The position numbers and the translations under genes were made by a program. This document shows, in pieces, positions 51,993-59,059 of a stretch of DNA of 59,059 nucleotides. The notes under the pieces are model-generated. The model saw only the letters and a list, made by a program, of their open reading frames with translations. It was not told the DNA's origin and searched no databases. Each line of letters starts with the position of its first letter. Position 1 is the stretch's first letter. The DNA comes from DTLA01 sp034436295 (lineage in GTDB: Bacteria > Chloroflexota > Anaerolineae > DTLA01). The stretch covers positions 1 through 59,059 of the forward strand of contig DAOTVT010000068.1 in NCBI GenBank assembly GCA_034436295.1, given 5' to 3'.

Positions 51993-54172
51993 TGGAACGC
52001 GAATCTGCTGCGGCTACTCCGCCACGCAAGGGAACGCGCCGAGGCGACCCCCCCGCGATGCGTGAGGCCGCGCCCCCGTACGAGGCGCAGGCCGATGCCG
52101 GCGAGCGCCTGCTGGCGTGGCTTGGGCGCGCTCAGGCGGCGGTGGCGGCCGCGCAGAGCCTGGCCGAGGCGTTGGAGGCCATCCTGGACTGCACGCTGGA
52201 GGGCCTGGGCTGGGAGGCGGGCGTCCTCTGTCTTCTGGGCACTGCCGAGGGCAAGACCCCGGATGTGCTGCGTCGCCTGCGGGCGAGTGCCGCCGACGAG
52301 ACGCGCGCGTATGCGGGCGCCGCATTCGCGGCCGGGCGCCCCGCCGGCTCACCGGTGATCGTGAACCCCGACGGCATTCCGGTGTCGTTTCGCGAGGGGT
52401 TCAGCCAAGTGGCTCTGGTGCCCGTCTTCCTGGGCGGGGCGCGACCCGAGGCGGTTCTGGCCGTCGCCACGGAGGCCGACGCGCCCCCCGCGCGGGCCGA
52501 CATCCGGTTCCTTGAGGCGATCGCATCGCTCCTGGCGTCGGCGCTGGACTATGACGCCTTGCGCGCGTCCAGCGAGCAGATGCGCATGGAGATGGAGGCC
52601 CTGCATCAGGTCTCTCTCTTCGTAAGCGAGCACAGCGACATGAGCAAGTTGCTCAAGTCGGCGCTCATGGCCGTGGAGAGGGCGCTGCGGGTGTCGGCGT
52701 GCGCCGTCTACGAGGCCGACGAGCGCGGGAGGGGCCTGCGGTGCGTCGCCCGCCGCAACGTGCCCGAGGAGGTTGTCCGCGCGGTGGAGGCAAACGCGCC
52801 TAGCGCCCCCGCCCACCGCGCCCTGAAGACCGGCGCTCCGGTCGTCATCACCCGAGCCGGAGAGTACACCGGCTCCCCCCAGGTCGTGGAGGCGGCCCTA
52901 CAGGCGAGCATCCAGAGCGCCATGATTGTGCCGATCTTCGTCGGCGGCAAGGGTTTCGGCGTGCTCTCGCTCTACGATACGGCCCCGCGCGAATGGAGCG
53001 ACTCGGATCGCCGCCTGGCGCAAATGCTGGCGGGGTCACTGGGGAGCGCCTTGAGCCAGGCCCAATCGTATCGGAAACTGGCCGAATCGGCGGCGCGCCT
53101 CCGCGACCTACACCGCATCTCGCTGCGCCTGATGGAACTGCCGACGGCGGACGCTGTGGCAATCCTGGCGGCGGATGCGGGGCGGGAACTCTTCCGCGCC
53201 GACGCGGTGGCCATCCACGAGCACGTGCGCCGCTATGGGCTGCTCAAACTGCTGTCGGCGGCGCCGGCCGTGGCCGAACACTTCCCGCTGGCCGTGCCGG
53301 CGGGGCGAGGCGTCTGGGGGAAAGCCGCCAGCGAACAGAAGCCCGTGGCGCGCAGTTTGCGGCTTGCCCGAGTCGGCTTCTACGGGTTTGCCGCGGCTGT
53401 GCCCCTTCGGACGCAGGATGAACTTATCGGCGTCTTTACGGCGCTGCGCAGCGCGGAGAAAGGCGCGTTCGGAGAGGACGACCTGGAGTTGCTGGGGCTG
53501 TTCGCGAACCTGGTCGCGGCCGCCATCCAGAAGGCGCGCCTCTTGAGCCGCTCGGAGGAACTCGGCATCCTGAAGGAGCGCAACCGTGTCGCCACGGAGA
53601 TGCACGACAGCGTCGGCGGCGACCTGGCGGGAATCCTGGTCAAGGCGCAACTGGCGCGCACGTTCCTGGATTCGGACCTGGCCCGCGCCGCCGCAGAGAT
53701 GGACTGGATCATCGCGGCGCTCCAGCGATCCATCACCCAGTTGCGGCGCGTGCTCCATGCCCTGAAGCCTGTGGAATTGGAAGAGCAGGGGTTCCTGCCC
53801 GCGCTCCGCAGGTTGCTGGAGACCCAGGCCGACCAGTACGGCATTGCCGTAACGCTGGACGCAACGGAGCCGTTTCCGCGCCTGGGGCCGCGGGTGGAGG
53901 GCCTCCTGTACCGCGCCGTGAGTGAGTGCCTGAACAACATCCGCAAGCACGCCGCAACGGCTTCGGCGCGCGTGTCGCTTCAGGCAGAGGCCCATCGCGT
54001 GGCCCTTGTGGTTGAGGACGACGGCAAGGGGTTTGACCCGGGCGCGGCGGCCCTGTCTCGCGGCATGGGGCTCCGAACGCTGCGGGAGAGCGTCCAGGCG
54101 GCGGGCGGCGACATGAGCATCGCATCGGCGCCGGGCGAGGGCGCACGGATAACGGTATCGCTGCCTTTTTGA
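51992..54172 (+). CDS. GAF-domain sensor histidine kinase, NarX/LuxR-type (HisKA_3)
   Basis: The 726-residue soluble kinase has three GAF-like sensor segments at about 40-180, 200-345 and 365-520, then a HisKA_3 dimerisation domain with H538 in ATEMHDSVGGDLAGI and a C-terminal ATPase with SECLNNIRKHA (N box), EDDGKGFDP (G1) and MGLRTLRESVQAAGGD (G2). There is no membrane helix, so it senses a cytoplasmic signal. It pairs with the LuxR-type regulator gene 29 bases downstream. ATG 51992 overlaps the lgt stop; ATG 52058 is an alternative start. Confidence 0.92.
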   Translation: MERESAAATPPRKGTRRGDPPAMREAAPPYEAQADAGERLLAWLGRAQAAVAAAQSLAEALEAILDCTLEGLGWEAGVLCLLGTAEGKTPDVLRRLRASAADETRAYAGAAFAAGRPAGSPVIVNPDGIPVSFREGFSQVALVPVFLGGARPEAVLAVATEADAPPARADIRFLEAIASLLASALDYDALRASSEQMRMEMEALHQVSLFVSEHSDMSKLLKSALMAVERALRVSACAVYEADERGRGLRCVARRNVPEEVVRAVEANAPSAPAHRALKTGAPVVITRAGEYTGSPQVVEAALQASIQSAMIVPIFVGGKGFGVLSLYDTAPREWSDSDRRLAQMLAGSLGSALSQAQSYRKLAESAARLRDLHRISLRLMELPTADAVAILAADAGRELFRADAVAIHEHVRRYGLLKLLSAAPAVAEHFPLAVPAGRGVWGKAASEQKPVARSLRLARVGFYGFAAAVPLRTQDELIGVFTALRSAEKGAFGEDDLELLGLFANLVAAAIQKARLLSRSEELGILKERNRVATEMHDSVGGDLAGILVKAQLARTFLDSDLARAAAEMDWIIAALQRSITQLRRVLHALKPVELEEQGFLPALRRLLETQADQYGIAVTLDATEPFPRLGPRVEGLLYRAVSECLNNIRKHAATASARVSLQAEAHRVALVVEDDGKGFDPGAAALSRGMGLRTLRESVQAAGGDMSIASAPGEGARITVSLPF

Positions 54173-54201
54173 GTAACCTGTAGAGTCGGGGGACGACAAG
54201 G

Positions 54202-54870
54202 ATGATTCGCGTCTTGCTGGTGGATGATCATGCGGTGTTCCGCGATGGCCTGCGCGAGTTGCTCAACCACGTTCCGGATTTGGAGGTGGTGGGCGAGGCG
54301 GGCACCGGGCCGCAGGCCCTGGAGGAGATGAGCAAGCAGCCCGATGTGGTGCTGCTGGACATCGGCCTGCCGGGCATGGACGGCATTCGCGTCTGCCGCA
54401 GCATCGTGGAGCAGTACCCGAACACGCGGGTGGTCATGCTGACGATGCACGATGATCCGCAACTGTTGCTGGAAGCCCTGCGGGCGGGCGCGTGCAGTTA
54501 CGTGCTGAAGGCTGCCGACGCCCAGTCGGTGGTGTCTGCGGTGCGGGCCGCGGCCAAAGGCCAGGCGTCGCTGGATCCGGCGAGCACGTCGCGGCTCCTG
54601 GAGGAGTACCGGCGTCTGTCGCAGGAGCGCGCGGGGTTCTCAAAGGCCAGCCTGACGGAGCGCGAGCGGGTGCTCCTGGCGCTGATCGCGGAGGGCGCCA
54701 CGAACCGCGAGATCGCGGCGCACCTGGCGCTTTCGGAGCAGACGGTGAAGAACAACCTGTCGGTGCTGTACCAGAAGATGGGGGTGAACAACCGCGCCGA
54801 GGCCGTCATGGCCGCCGTGCAGGGCGACATCCCGCTGCCCAAAGTGCGGTGGAAGAAGCGGGCGAAATAG
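54202..54870 (+). CDS. LuxR/NarL-family response regulator
   Basis: The 222-residue regulator has a receiver domain with DD at residues 8-9, phosphoacceptor D53 in VVLLDIGLPGMDG, T83-like residue in MLTMHDD and the conserved K in SYVLKAA near 104, then a LuxR helix-turn-helix at about 150-210 (LTERERVLLALIAEGATNREIAAHLALSEQTVKNNL). It should be phosphorylated by the kinase encoded upstream. Its C-terminal KVRWKKRAK is basic. A terminator follows. Confidence 0.95.
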   Translation: MIRVLLVDDHAVFRDGLRELLNHVPDLEVVGEAGTGPQALEEMSKQPDVVLLDIGLPGMDGIRVCRSIVEQYPNTRVVMLTMHDDPQLLLEALRAGACSYVLKAADAQSVVSAVRAAAKGQASLDPASTSRLLEEYRRLSQERAGFSKASLTERERVLLALIAEGATNREIAAHLALSEQTVKNNLSVLYQKMGVNNRAEAVMAAVQGDIPLPKVRWKKRAK

Positions 54871-54904
54871 CCGTCTGCGCAGCGAAAGGTACGAAGGTAC
54901 TTAC

Positions 54905-54947
54905 AAATCCGGTACGCTTGGGTCTACACAGCGGGCCGGATTTTTGT
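54905..54947 (+). terminator. rho-independent terminator of the lgt-kinase-regulator operon
   Basis: AAATCCGG (54905-54912) pairs with CCGGATTT (54936-54943), followed by TTGTT. The loop is long (23 bases). It lies 35 bases after the regulator stop. Confidence 0.7.
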
Positions 54948-54980
54948 TATCATGAATACGGTGGCATGGGTGGTGTGCGT

Positions 54981-55017
54981 GAGGCAGGAGGCAGGTGCAT
55001 GGCCTGTCTCCTGCCTC
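54981..55017. repeat. 15-bp inverted repeat
   Basis: GAGGCAGGAGGCAGG pairs with CCTGTCTCCTGCCTC (one mismatch) around seven bases. No U-tract adjoins it on either strand. The surrounding stretch 54948-55160 has no gene that I can support. Confidence 0.55.
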
Positions 55018-55162
55018 AAAAACCCTGGGAGCGTCCGTGGGAGAGAACACCACAGAGAAGACCCCGCATACCGCTGGCGGGACGATTAGCCTGAGGATTT
55101 GTGGGCAGCGTTTTCCCCGAAGGGCGAGCGCGCTTGTGTGCGCGCGGGGTCGGCCGGTCCCC

Positions 55163-55288
55163 AAAGTAAAAGGACTGACCGCCCCCCCAAACGGTCAGCC
55201 CTTCTACGTTGCGAACAGGTAGGACGCGGAGTGTTGTTAACGATGGCTACGTATTCGGATGCCCGAAGGCACCCTGCCTCCCTGTTCG
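55163..55288 (-). ncRNA. candidate structured small RNA B
   Basis: A minus-strand transcript from about 55288 would begin GGCGAACAGG, whose GCGAACAGG pairs perfectly with CCTGTTCGC near its 3' part (plus-strand 55281-55289 with 55211-55219). Inside is a UUCG-capped hairpin GGGTGCC/GGCATCC. It would end in the hairpin AAGGGCTGACCG/CGGTCAGTCCTT followed by TTTTACTTT. It has its own promoter at 55294-55322 and no downstream ORF on that strand. No known RNA family was recognised. Confidence 0.55.
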
Positions 55289-55293
55289 CCTTT

Positions 55294-55322
55294 ATTCTAT
55301 AATGAATTGGTTGTGCGCTCAA
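55294..55322 (-). promoter_or_regulatory. promoter of small RNA B
   Basis: On the minus strand TTGAGC (55317-55322), 17 bases, TAGAAT (55294-55299). It lies just after the terminator of small RNA A. Confidence 0.65.
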
Positions 55323-55337
55323 TAGGAAAAAGGTCCC

Positions 55338-55468
55338 AAAAAACTGGGTGAGCCGCGCCAACGGCTCACCCAGGCGAGAACGCAGGGCCAGTTCGCGGGT
55401 AGGCCGGGCAAGCGAACCGCGAACTGGTGCGATGAGAAGCCCTGAGGGCCTTCGCGCCTGCGTCTCGC
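55338..55468 (-). ncRNA. candidate structured small RNA A
   Basis: A minus-strand transcript from about 55468 has a closing helix of about 14 bp (plus-strand 55457-55470 with 55372-55386), which encloses a GAAGGCCC/GGGCTTC hairpin and a perfect 11-bp stem CCAGTTCGCGG/CCGCGAACTGG. It ends with a perfect 10-bp hairpin GGGTGAGCCG/CGGCTCACCC and six U (55338-55371), a textbook terminator. It has a good promoter at 55474-55502. No ORF and no known family were recognised. Confidence 0.65.
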
Positions 55469-55473
55469 CTGCA

Positions 55474-55502
55474 ATTATAGTCGGCGTCTCACAATTTGGC
55501 AA
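55474..55502 (-). promoter_or_regulatory. promoter of small RNA A
   Basis: On the minus strand TTGCCA (55497-55502), 17 bases, TATAAT (55474-55479), directly before the closing helix of the RNA. Confidence 0.75.
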
Positions 55503-55523
55503 CAACGGATAAGGAGGTGTCCG

Positions 55524-57485
55524 ATGAAACGCAGGCTGGTGCGGCTTTTCCTCGTCGGGGCCCTGCTCTTCTCGTGGGCCCTTCTCCCGCCGGTGGCCAT
55601 GGGCGATGCCACAATCTCCACGTGGGGCTACGTCATCACCGCTCCGGGAACCTACACCCTCAGCGCGGACCTGGTGGATCCCAACGACCCGTCCCATCCC
55701 TATGCGATTGTCGTCATGCCCGGGACCAGCGGCGTCGTGATTGACGGCGGCGGGCACACCATCCTGGGCGACGGCACGGCGGCCAACTACGAGGGCGGCA
55801 TCTGGCTGCCCACCGAGGATGGCACGGTTGGGTCGGGCCGCGACGTGGGCACCGGCCTGGCCCACATCACCATCCAGAACATCGTCTTTGACGCCCTGGA
55901 CATCGGCGTGGATGGCTACGGGAACCTGTCGGACATCCGCGTGGAGGCGTGCACGCTGCAGAACCTCAAGGACTGGAGCGGCCTTGAGTTCCGGACCGAG
56001 TCCACGGGTGGCCTGGCTTCGCTCCAGCAGACGATTGACGGCGTGGTCATCCAGAACAACGAGATCAAGAGTTCGCTGGGCATCCCCATCAAACTGGCCA
56101 ACTACGGCGCGACGACCAACCCGCTCACGGCCATGCGCAACCTGACGGTAGCGGGCAACCGCATCCACGGCAACGATGGGATAGCGCCCCATGAGGAGAC
56201 CAGCCACGCGGCCATCTGGCTGCGCTACGGGGCCAGCGACGTAACCATCCGCGACAACCTCATCTATGACAACGACAACCTGTCGGGCATCTGGCTGGGC
56301 GGCGTGGGGAGCACCAAGGCCTACACGAACCTGCTCATCCAGGGCAACCGCTGCGAAGGGCAGACCGGCTTCTGGGACAAGGCCGACACGAAGCCCGCCG
56401 ACGGCCTGACGCTGGACGGCATCACCCTGTCGGGCACCGTGTCCGTTCAGGACAACTACTTCATCGGCAACGACGGCTACGGGGTGAGCAACACGACGCC
56501 GGGCGACACGGGCACGGTCGTGGCCGAGTACAACTGGTGGGGCGACGTGGCCGGGCCCACAGGCCCCAACGGCGACGGCGTCTCGGCCGGCGTGGACTAC
56601 GATCCGTGGCATCCCGTCGTGGGCGGCGTTCCGCAGAACGGCGGCATCGGGTTCATGCCCACGGCCAGCATCGTCCGCGTGGGCGGGTCGGTCGTCGTGG
56701 ATGTGTACATCGCCGCCGACGGGTTGTTCGGGTTCCAGTTCACCGTGGACTACGACACAACGCGCCTCACCGCCACGAGCGCGGCGCTGGTTACGGACTG
56801 GTTTGACGGCGCATTCTCGCCGTGGAACGGCGTCATAGACGACGGCGCGGGCACGGTGAAGTTCGCGTCCAGCCTGCAGCGCGGAGACACGCCCTCCAGC
56901 GGCATGGGCGTGGTGGCGCGCATGACGTTCCGCGGCGACGCGGCGGGGGTGGCAGCCCTCTCCTTCAGCGGCGTCAAACTGGTGCGGTTCGTCGGCGGCG
57001 AGCAGGGCACCGAGGTCATCACGCCGGTCGGCGAGTTTGACGGCTCCATCACCGTGCTGGGCGAGGGCACCATCGCCGGCACCGTGCGCCTGCAGGGCCG
57101 CGCCAGCCACGCCGGAGCGGTGGCCAGCGCCGACGGCGACTCGGATACCACCGTGGCCGCGGGCACCTTCAGCCTCACCGTGCCCGAGGGGACGTGGACC
57201 GTTACCGTGGAGATGGCGCGCTATCTGGACGCCGTCAAGACGGGCGTGGTGGTAACCGCCGGAGGCACGACGAACCTGCCCCAGGTGGTGCTGAAGGGCG
57301 GCGACGCCAACGACGACGACGAGATTGACATCCTGGACGCGGGCATCATCGGCGGGCAGTTCGGCAAGGCGGGCGCCGGCATCACCGACCCCCGCGCCGA
57401 CATCAACGCCGACGACGAGGTGGACATCCTGGACCTGGTCCTGATGGGCGGCAACTATGGGGATACAAGCCCGGTGGCATGGTAG
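55524..57485 (+). CDS. secreted beta-helix protein with cohesin and dockerin domains
   Basis: The 653-residue exported protein has a signal peptide (about 1-27, ending PVAMG), a right-handed parallel beta-helix at about 30-370 (repeats such as VVIQNNEIKSS, LTVAGNRIHGN, VTIRDNLIYDN), and a cohesin-like domain at about 375-515 (VVVDVYIAADGLFGFQFTVDYD). A short carboxypeptidase-regulatory-like beta domain (GTIAGTVRLQGRASHAG) and a C-terminal type I dockerin at about 590-645 follow. The dockerin has two calcium loops, GDANDDDEIDILDAG and ADINADDEVDILDLV. Cohesin and dockerin normally bind one another, so the protein could self-assemble or join a surface complex. The helix may bind or cut polysaccharide. 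AAGGAGGTGTCCG precedes the ATG. Confidence 0.88.
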   Translation: MKRRLVRLFLVGALLFSWALLPPVAMGDATISTWGYVITAPGTYTLSADLVDPNDPSHPYAIVVMPGTSGVVIDGGGHTILGDGTAANYEGGIWLPTEDGTVGSGRDVGTGLAHITIQNIVFDALDIGVDGYGNLSDIRVEACTLQNLKDWSGLEFRTESTGGLASLQQTIDGVVIQNNEIKSSLGIPIKLANYGATTNPLTAMRNLTVAGNRIHGNDGIAPHEETSHAAIWLRYGASDVTIRDNLIYDNDNLSGIWLGGVGSTKAYTNLLIQGNRCEGQTGFWDKADTKPADGLTLDGITLSGTVSVQDNYFIGNDGYGVSNTTPGDTGTVVAEYNWWGDVAGPTGPNGDGVSAGVDYDPWHPVVGGVPQNGGIGFMPTASIVRVGGSVVVDVYIAADGLFGFQFTVDYDTTRLTATSAALVTDWFDGAFSPWNGVIDDGAGTVKFASSLQRGDTPSSGMGVVARMTFRGDAAGVAALSFSGVKLVRFVGGEQGTEVITPVGEFDGSITVLGEGTIAGTVRLQGRASHAGAVASADGDSDTTVAAGTFSLTVPEGTWTVTVEMARYLDAVKTGVVVTAGGTTNLPQVVLKGGDANDDDEIDILDAGIIGGQFGKAGAGITDPRADINADDEVDILDLVLMGGNYGDTSPVAW

Positions 57486-57618
57486 TTGGCTGCCCGTTCC
57501 AGGCCGCACGGAGGCGGCCTCGCTGCGAAAGGAGGTGGACCGAGCGGCGAATGTAAGGGAACCGAAGAGCGGCGTATTGGACAACCATCAGACAAACCGA
57601 ATTTGAGGAGGACAAGCG

Positions 57619-59059
57619 ATGAGCAAGAAAGTTCGGCTATTGGCGGTGTTGGTATTGCTGACGGGCCTGCTGGCTGGGGTTGCGCCGATGGCGTCGGCGG
57701 GCGGGCCGTGGTACGTGTCCACGACGGGGGACGACGGCAACGACTGCCTGTCGTGGGCGACGGCGTGCCGGACGATCCAGGCGGCGGTGAACAAGGCCAG
57801 CGCGGGCGACACGATCTACGTCGCCGCGGGGACGTATGACAACACCATAAACATTGACACCCGCAGCAACCTGAGCATCGTCGGTGAGAACAAGGACACC
57901 ACGATTGTGAAGTCCAGCACTACGCTGCCCTGGAACGTCGGGGGATACGGGACAAGTCGTCAAACTGTGCTGCGCGTGGTCAACTCCACCGGGATCAACG
58001 TCCGCAACCTCACTTTTGACTTTGACCTGGTGAAAGCGAACCAGGTCTTTGGCGTGCTCTGGTGGGACAGCACGGGCACGGTGGAGAACAATATCCTGAA
58101 GAACATGTCTGTCCCGGACGCCAGCGGTGGCTACTACGAGTTTGGGGCTTACGTGCGCGCGCCGTCGTACACGGATGGATCGCGTGCGGCAGTCTCGTTC
58201 ACGGGCAACACCTTCATTGACGCCGGGCGTGTCGGAATCCTCACCCATGAGTACGTGCATGCTACCATCAGCGGCAACACGTTCTACAAGGTGATGGACG
58301 ACTTCGGCTATGCCATGGAGATCGGTTCGCAATCCACGGCGAGCATCACCGGCAACACGATCTACGGCTATGACACGCCTGCCGCATCCGATGGCAGCAC
58401 CTCCGCCGGCATCTACGTAGAAAACTGCTTCACTTCCGGCTCGCCCCACGTGGTCAAGAACGTAACGCTGTCGGGCAACGAAATCTACGATAGCCAATAT
58501 GCCCTGTACGTTGGCAACGAGTTTGATGGCTATGCGGGCGATGTAGATATCGTGCTGACAGCAACGGGCAACAACTTCCATGACAACGTGGACGGAGCGG
58601 TTATCGTTGCCGACGAGGACAAGTCCGCGGGGTCATCCGTTACGGCAACGTTTGAGGACAACACTGTCGCCAACAACGGCGAAAGCGGCTATTTCATCTA
58701 CACCTCGGGGGATGGGGATATTACCGTCTCCATAGAGGGTGATACGATCACCGGCCACGAGGTGGGCGTGTACCTCAACGACTATGCGACCGGCTCCAGC
58801 GGGAGTTCCTACAACGTGGCGGTCCACCAGAGCGCCATCACCGGCAACACCGGTTACGGCGTGCAGAATGAATACTCGGGCACAACCATAGACGCCACGC
58901 TGAACTACTGGGGCGCGACGACCGGGCCGTACCACGCTACGAAGAACCCCGACGGCGGGGGCAACAAGGTGAGCGACTACGTGGACTTCTCGCCGTGGCT
59001 CGGCCTCACGCCGGGCACCAGCCCCATGACCTACGGCGTAACGCCGGGCACCAACGTCG
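57619..59059 (+). CDS. secreted right-handed beta-helix protein (3' end outside window)
   Basis: An open frame of at least 480 residues runs to the window edge. The signal peptide is clear (RLLAVLVLLTGLLAGVAPMASA), then GPWYVSTTGDDGNDCLSWATACRTIQAAVNKA, the start common to beta-helix proteins with a leading Thr-rich cap. Repeats such as VSFTGNTFIDAG, ATISGNTFYKV and ASITGNTIYGY mark successive coils. It follows the cohesin/dockerin gene by 133 bases and may be part of the same surface system; any dockerin would be beyond the edge. GAGGAGGACAAGCG precedes the ATG. A strong AAAGGAGGTGG at 57529 has no matching ORF. Confidence 0.88.
   Translation, partial: MSKKVRLLAVLVLLTGLLAGVAPMASAGGPWYVSTTGDDGNDCLSWATACRTIQAAVNKASAGDTIYVAAGTYDNTINIDTRSNLSIVGENKDTTIVKSSTTLPWNVGGYGTSRQTVLRVVNSTGINVRNLTFDFDLVKANQVFGVLWWDSTGTVENNILKNMSVPDASGGYYEFGAYVRAPSYTDGSRAAVSFTGNTFIDAGRVGILTHEYVHATISGNTFYKVMDDFGYAMEIGSQSTASITGNTIYGYDTPAASDGSTSAGIYVENCFTSGSPHVVKNVTLSGNEIYDSQYALYVGNEFDGYAGDVDIVLTATGNNFHDNVDGAVIVADEDKSAGSSVTATFEDNTVANNGESGYFIYTSGDGDITVSIEGDTITGHEVGVYLNDYATGSSGSSYNVAVHQSAITGNTGYGVQNEYSGTTIDATLNYWGATTGPYHATKNPDGGGNKVSDYVDFSPWLGLTPGTSPMTYGVTPGTNV

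Noticed and set aside
55338..55520. A riboswitch in the plus-strand leader of the cohesin/dockerin gene
   Set aside because: The hairpins have U-tracts and consensus promoters only on the minus strand, and no known aptamer consensus was seen on the plus strand.
57529..57557. A near-perfect Shine-Dalgarno AAAGGAGGTGG followed by ATGTAA
   Set aside because: The ATG is about 15 bases away and followed at once by a stop. No other start codon fits, so no gene is called.

Overview
The window is GC-rich chromosomal DNA, very likely from an anaerobic member of the Chloroflexota (Anaerolineae-like). This is inferred from gene content and style, not from a marker gene. It holds two ferredoxin-dependent 2-oxoacid oxidoreductase operons, an ADP-forming acyl-CoA ligase, rubredoxin and rubrerythrin, several ferritin-like proteins, an encapsulin, and secreted beta-helix, cohesin and dockerin proteins. 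Many intergenic gaps are filled with small palindromic repeats. Several promoters are sigma-70 type, often with an extended TGnTATAAT -10. No rRNA, tRNA, transposase, prophage or CRISPR array was seen.

Layout. 1-2.5 kb: a class V aminotransferase, then an ECF sigma factor with a small membrane protein that may be its anti-sigma. 2.6-10.4 kb: a complete peptide/nickel-type ABC importer with two different substrate-binding proteins. 10.5-15.7 kb: a Nudix hydrolase, a nuclease/Tudor-like protein coupled to an MrfA-like helicase carrying an HNH insertion, and a zinc phospholipase C-like protein. 16-23.2 kb: GalE, a glycosyltransferase, a lipoprotein, a decayed toxin-antitoxin pair, a B12-type radical SAM protein, a LysM/M23 peptidase and an adenosine-specific kinase, separated by repeat-rich gaps. 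24-26.9 kb: SecA.

26.9-32.2 kb: a seven-gene operon with two phosphate acyltransferase paralogues around a P-loop protein, followed by a four-subunit 2-oxoacid:ferredoxin oxidoreductase. 32.5-36.4 kb: a metallo-beta-lactamase fold hydrolase, a DUF433/DUF5615 toxin-antitoxin pair, and an ADP-forming acyl-CoA ligase that could turn the resulting acyl-CoA into ATP. 36.5-45.3 kb, mostly minus strand: an oxygen and peroxide defence region with rubredoxin, rubrerythrin, four two-domain ferritin-family paralogues, a second oxidoreductase whose operon ends in an apparent selenoprotein glutaredoxin fused to a PDZ domain, and a ferritin-like/DUF255 thioredoxin fusion.

45.4-50 kb: a site-2 protease, peptide deformylase, class I aldolase, and an encapsulin shell with a tandem-ferritin cargo bearing a targeting peptide. 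50-55 kb: MscS, then Lgt with a GAF-domain histidine kinase and a LuxR-type regulator. 55.1-55.5 kb: two tandem minus-strand candidate small RNAs, each with promoter, closing helix and terminator. 55.5 kb to the end: a secreted beta-helix/cohesin/dockerin protein and a second secreted beta-helix protein that runs off the window.

The most notable signals are the in-frame UGA at the redox cysteine of the glutaredoxin at 39545-39547, with a well-placed SECIS-like hairpin, and the pair of unassigned structured RNAs at 55.16-55.47 kb.
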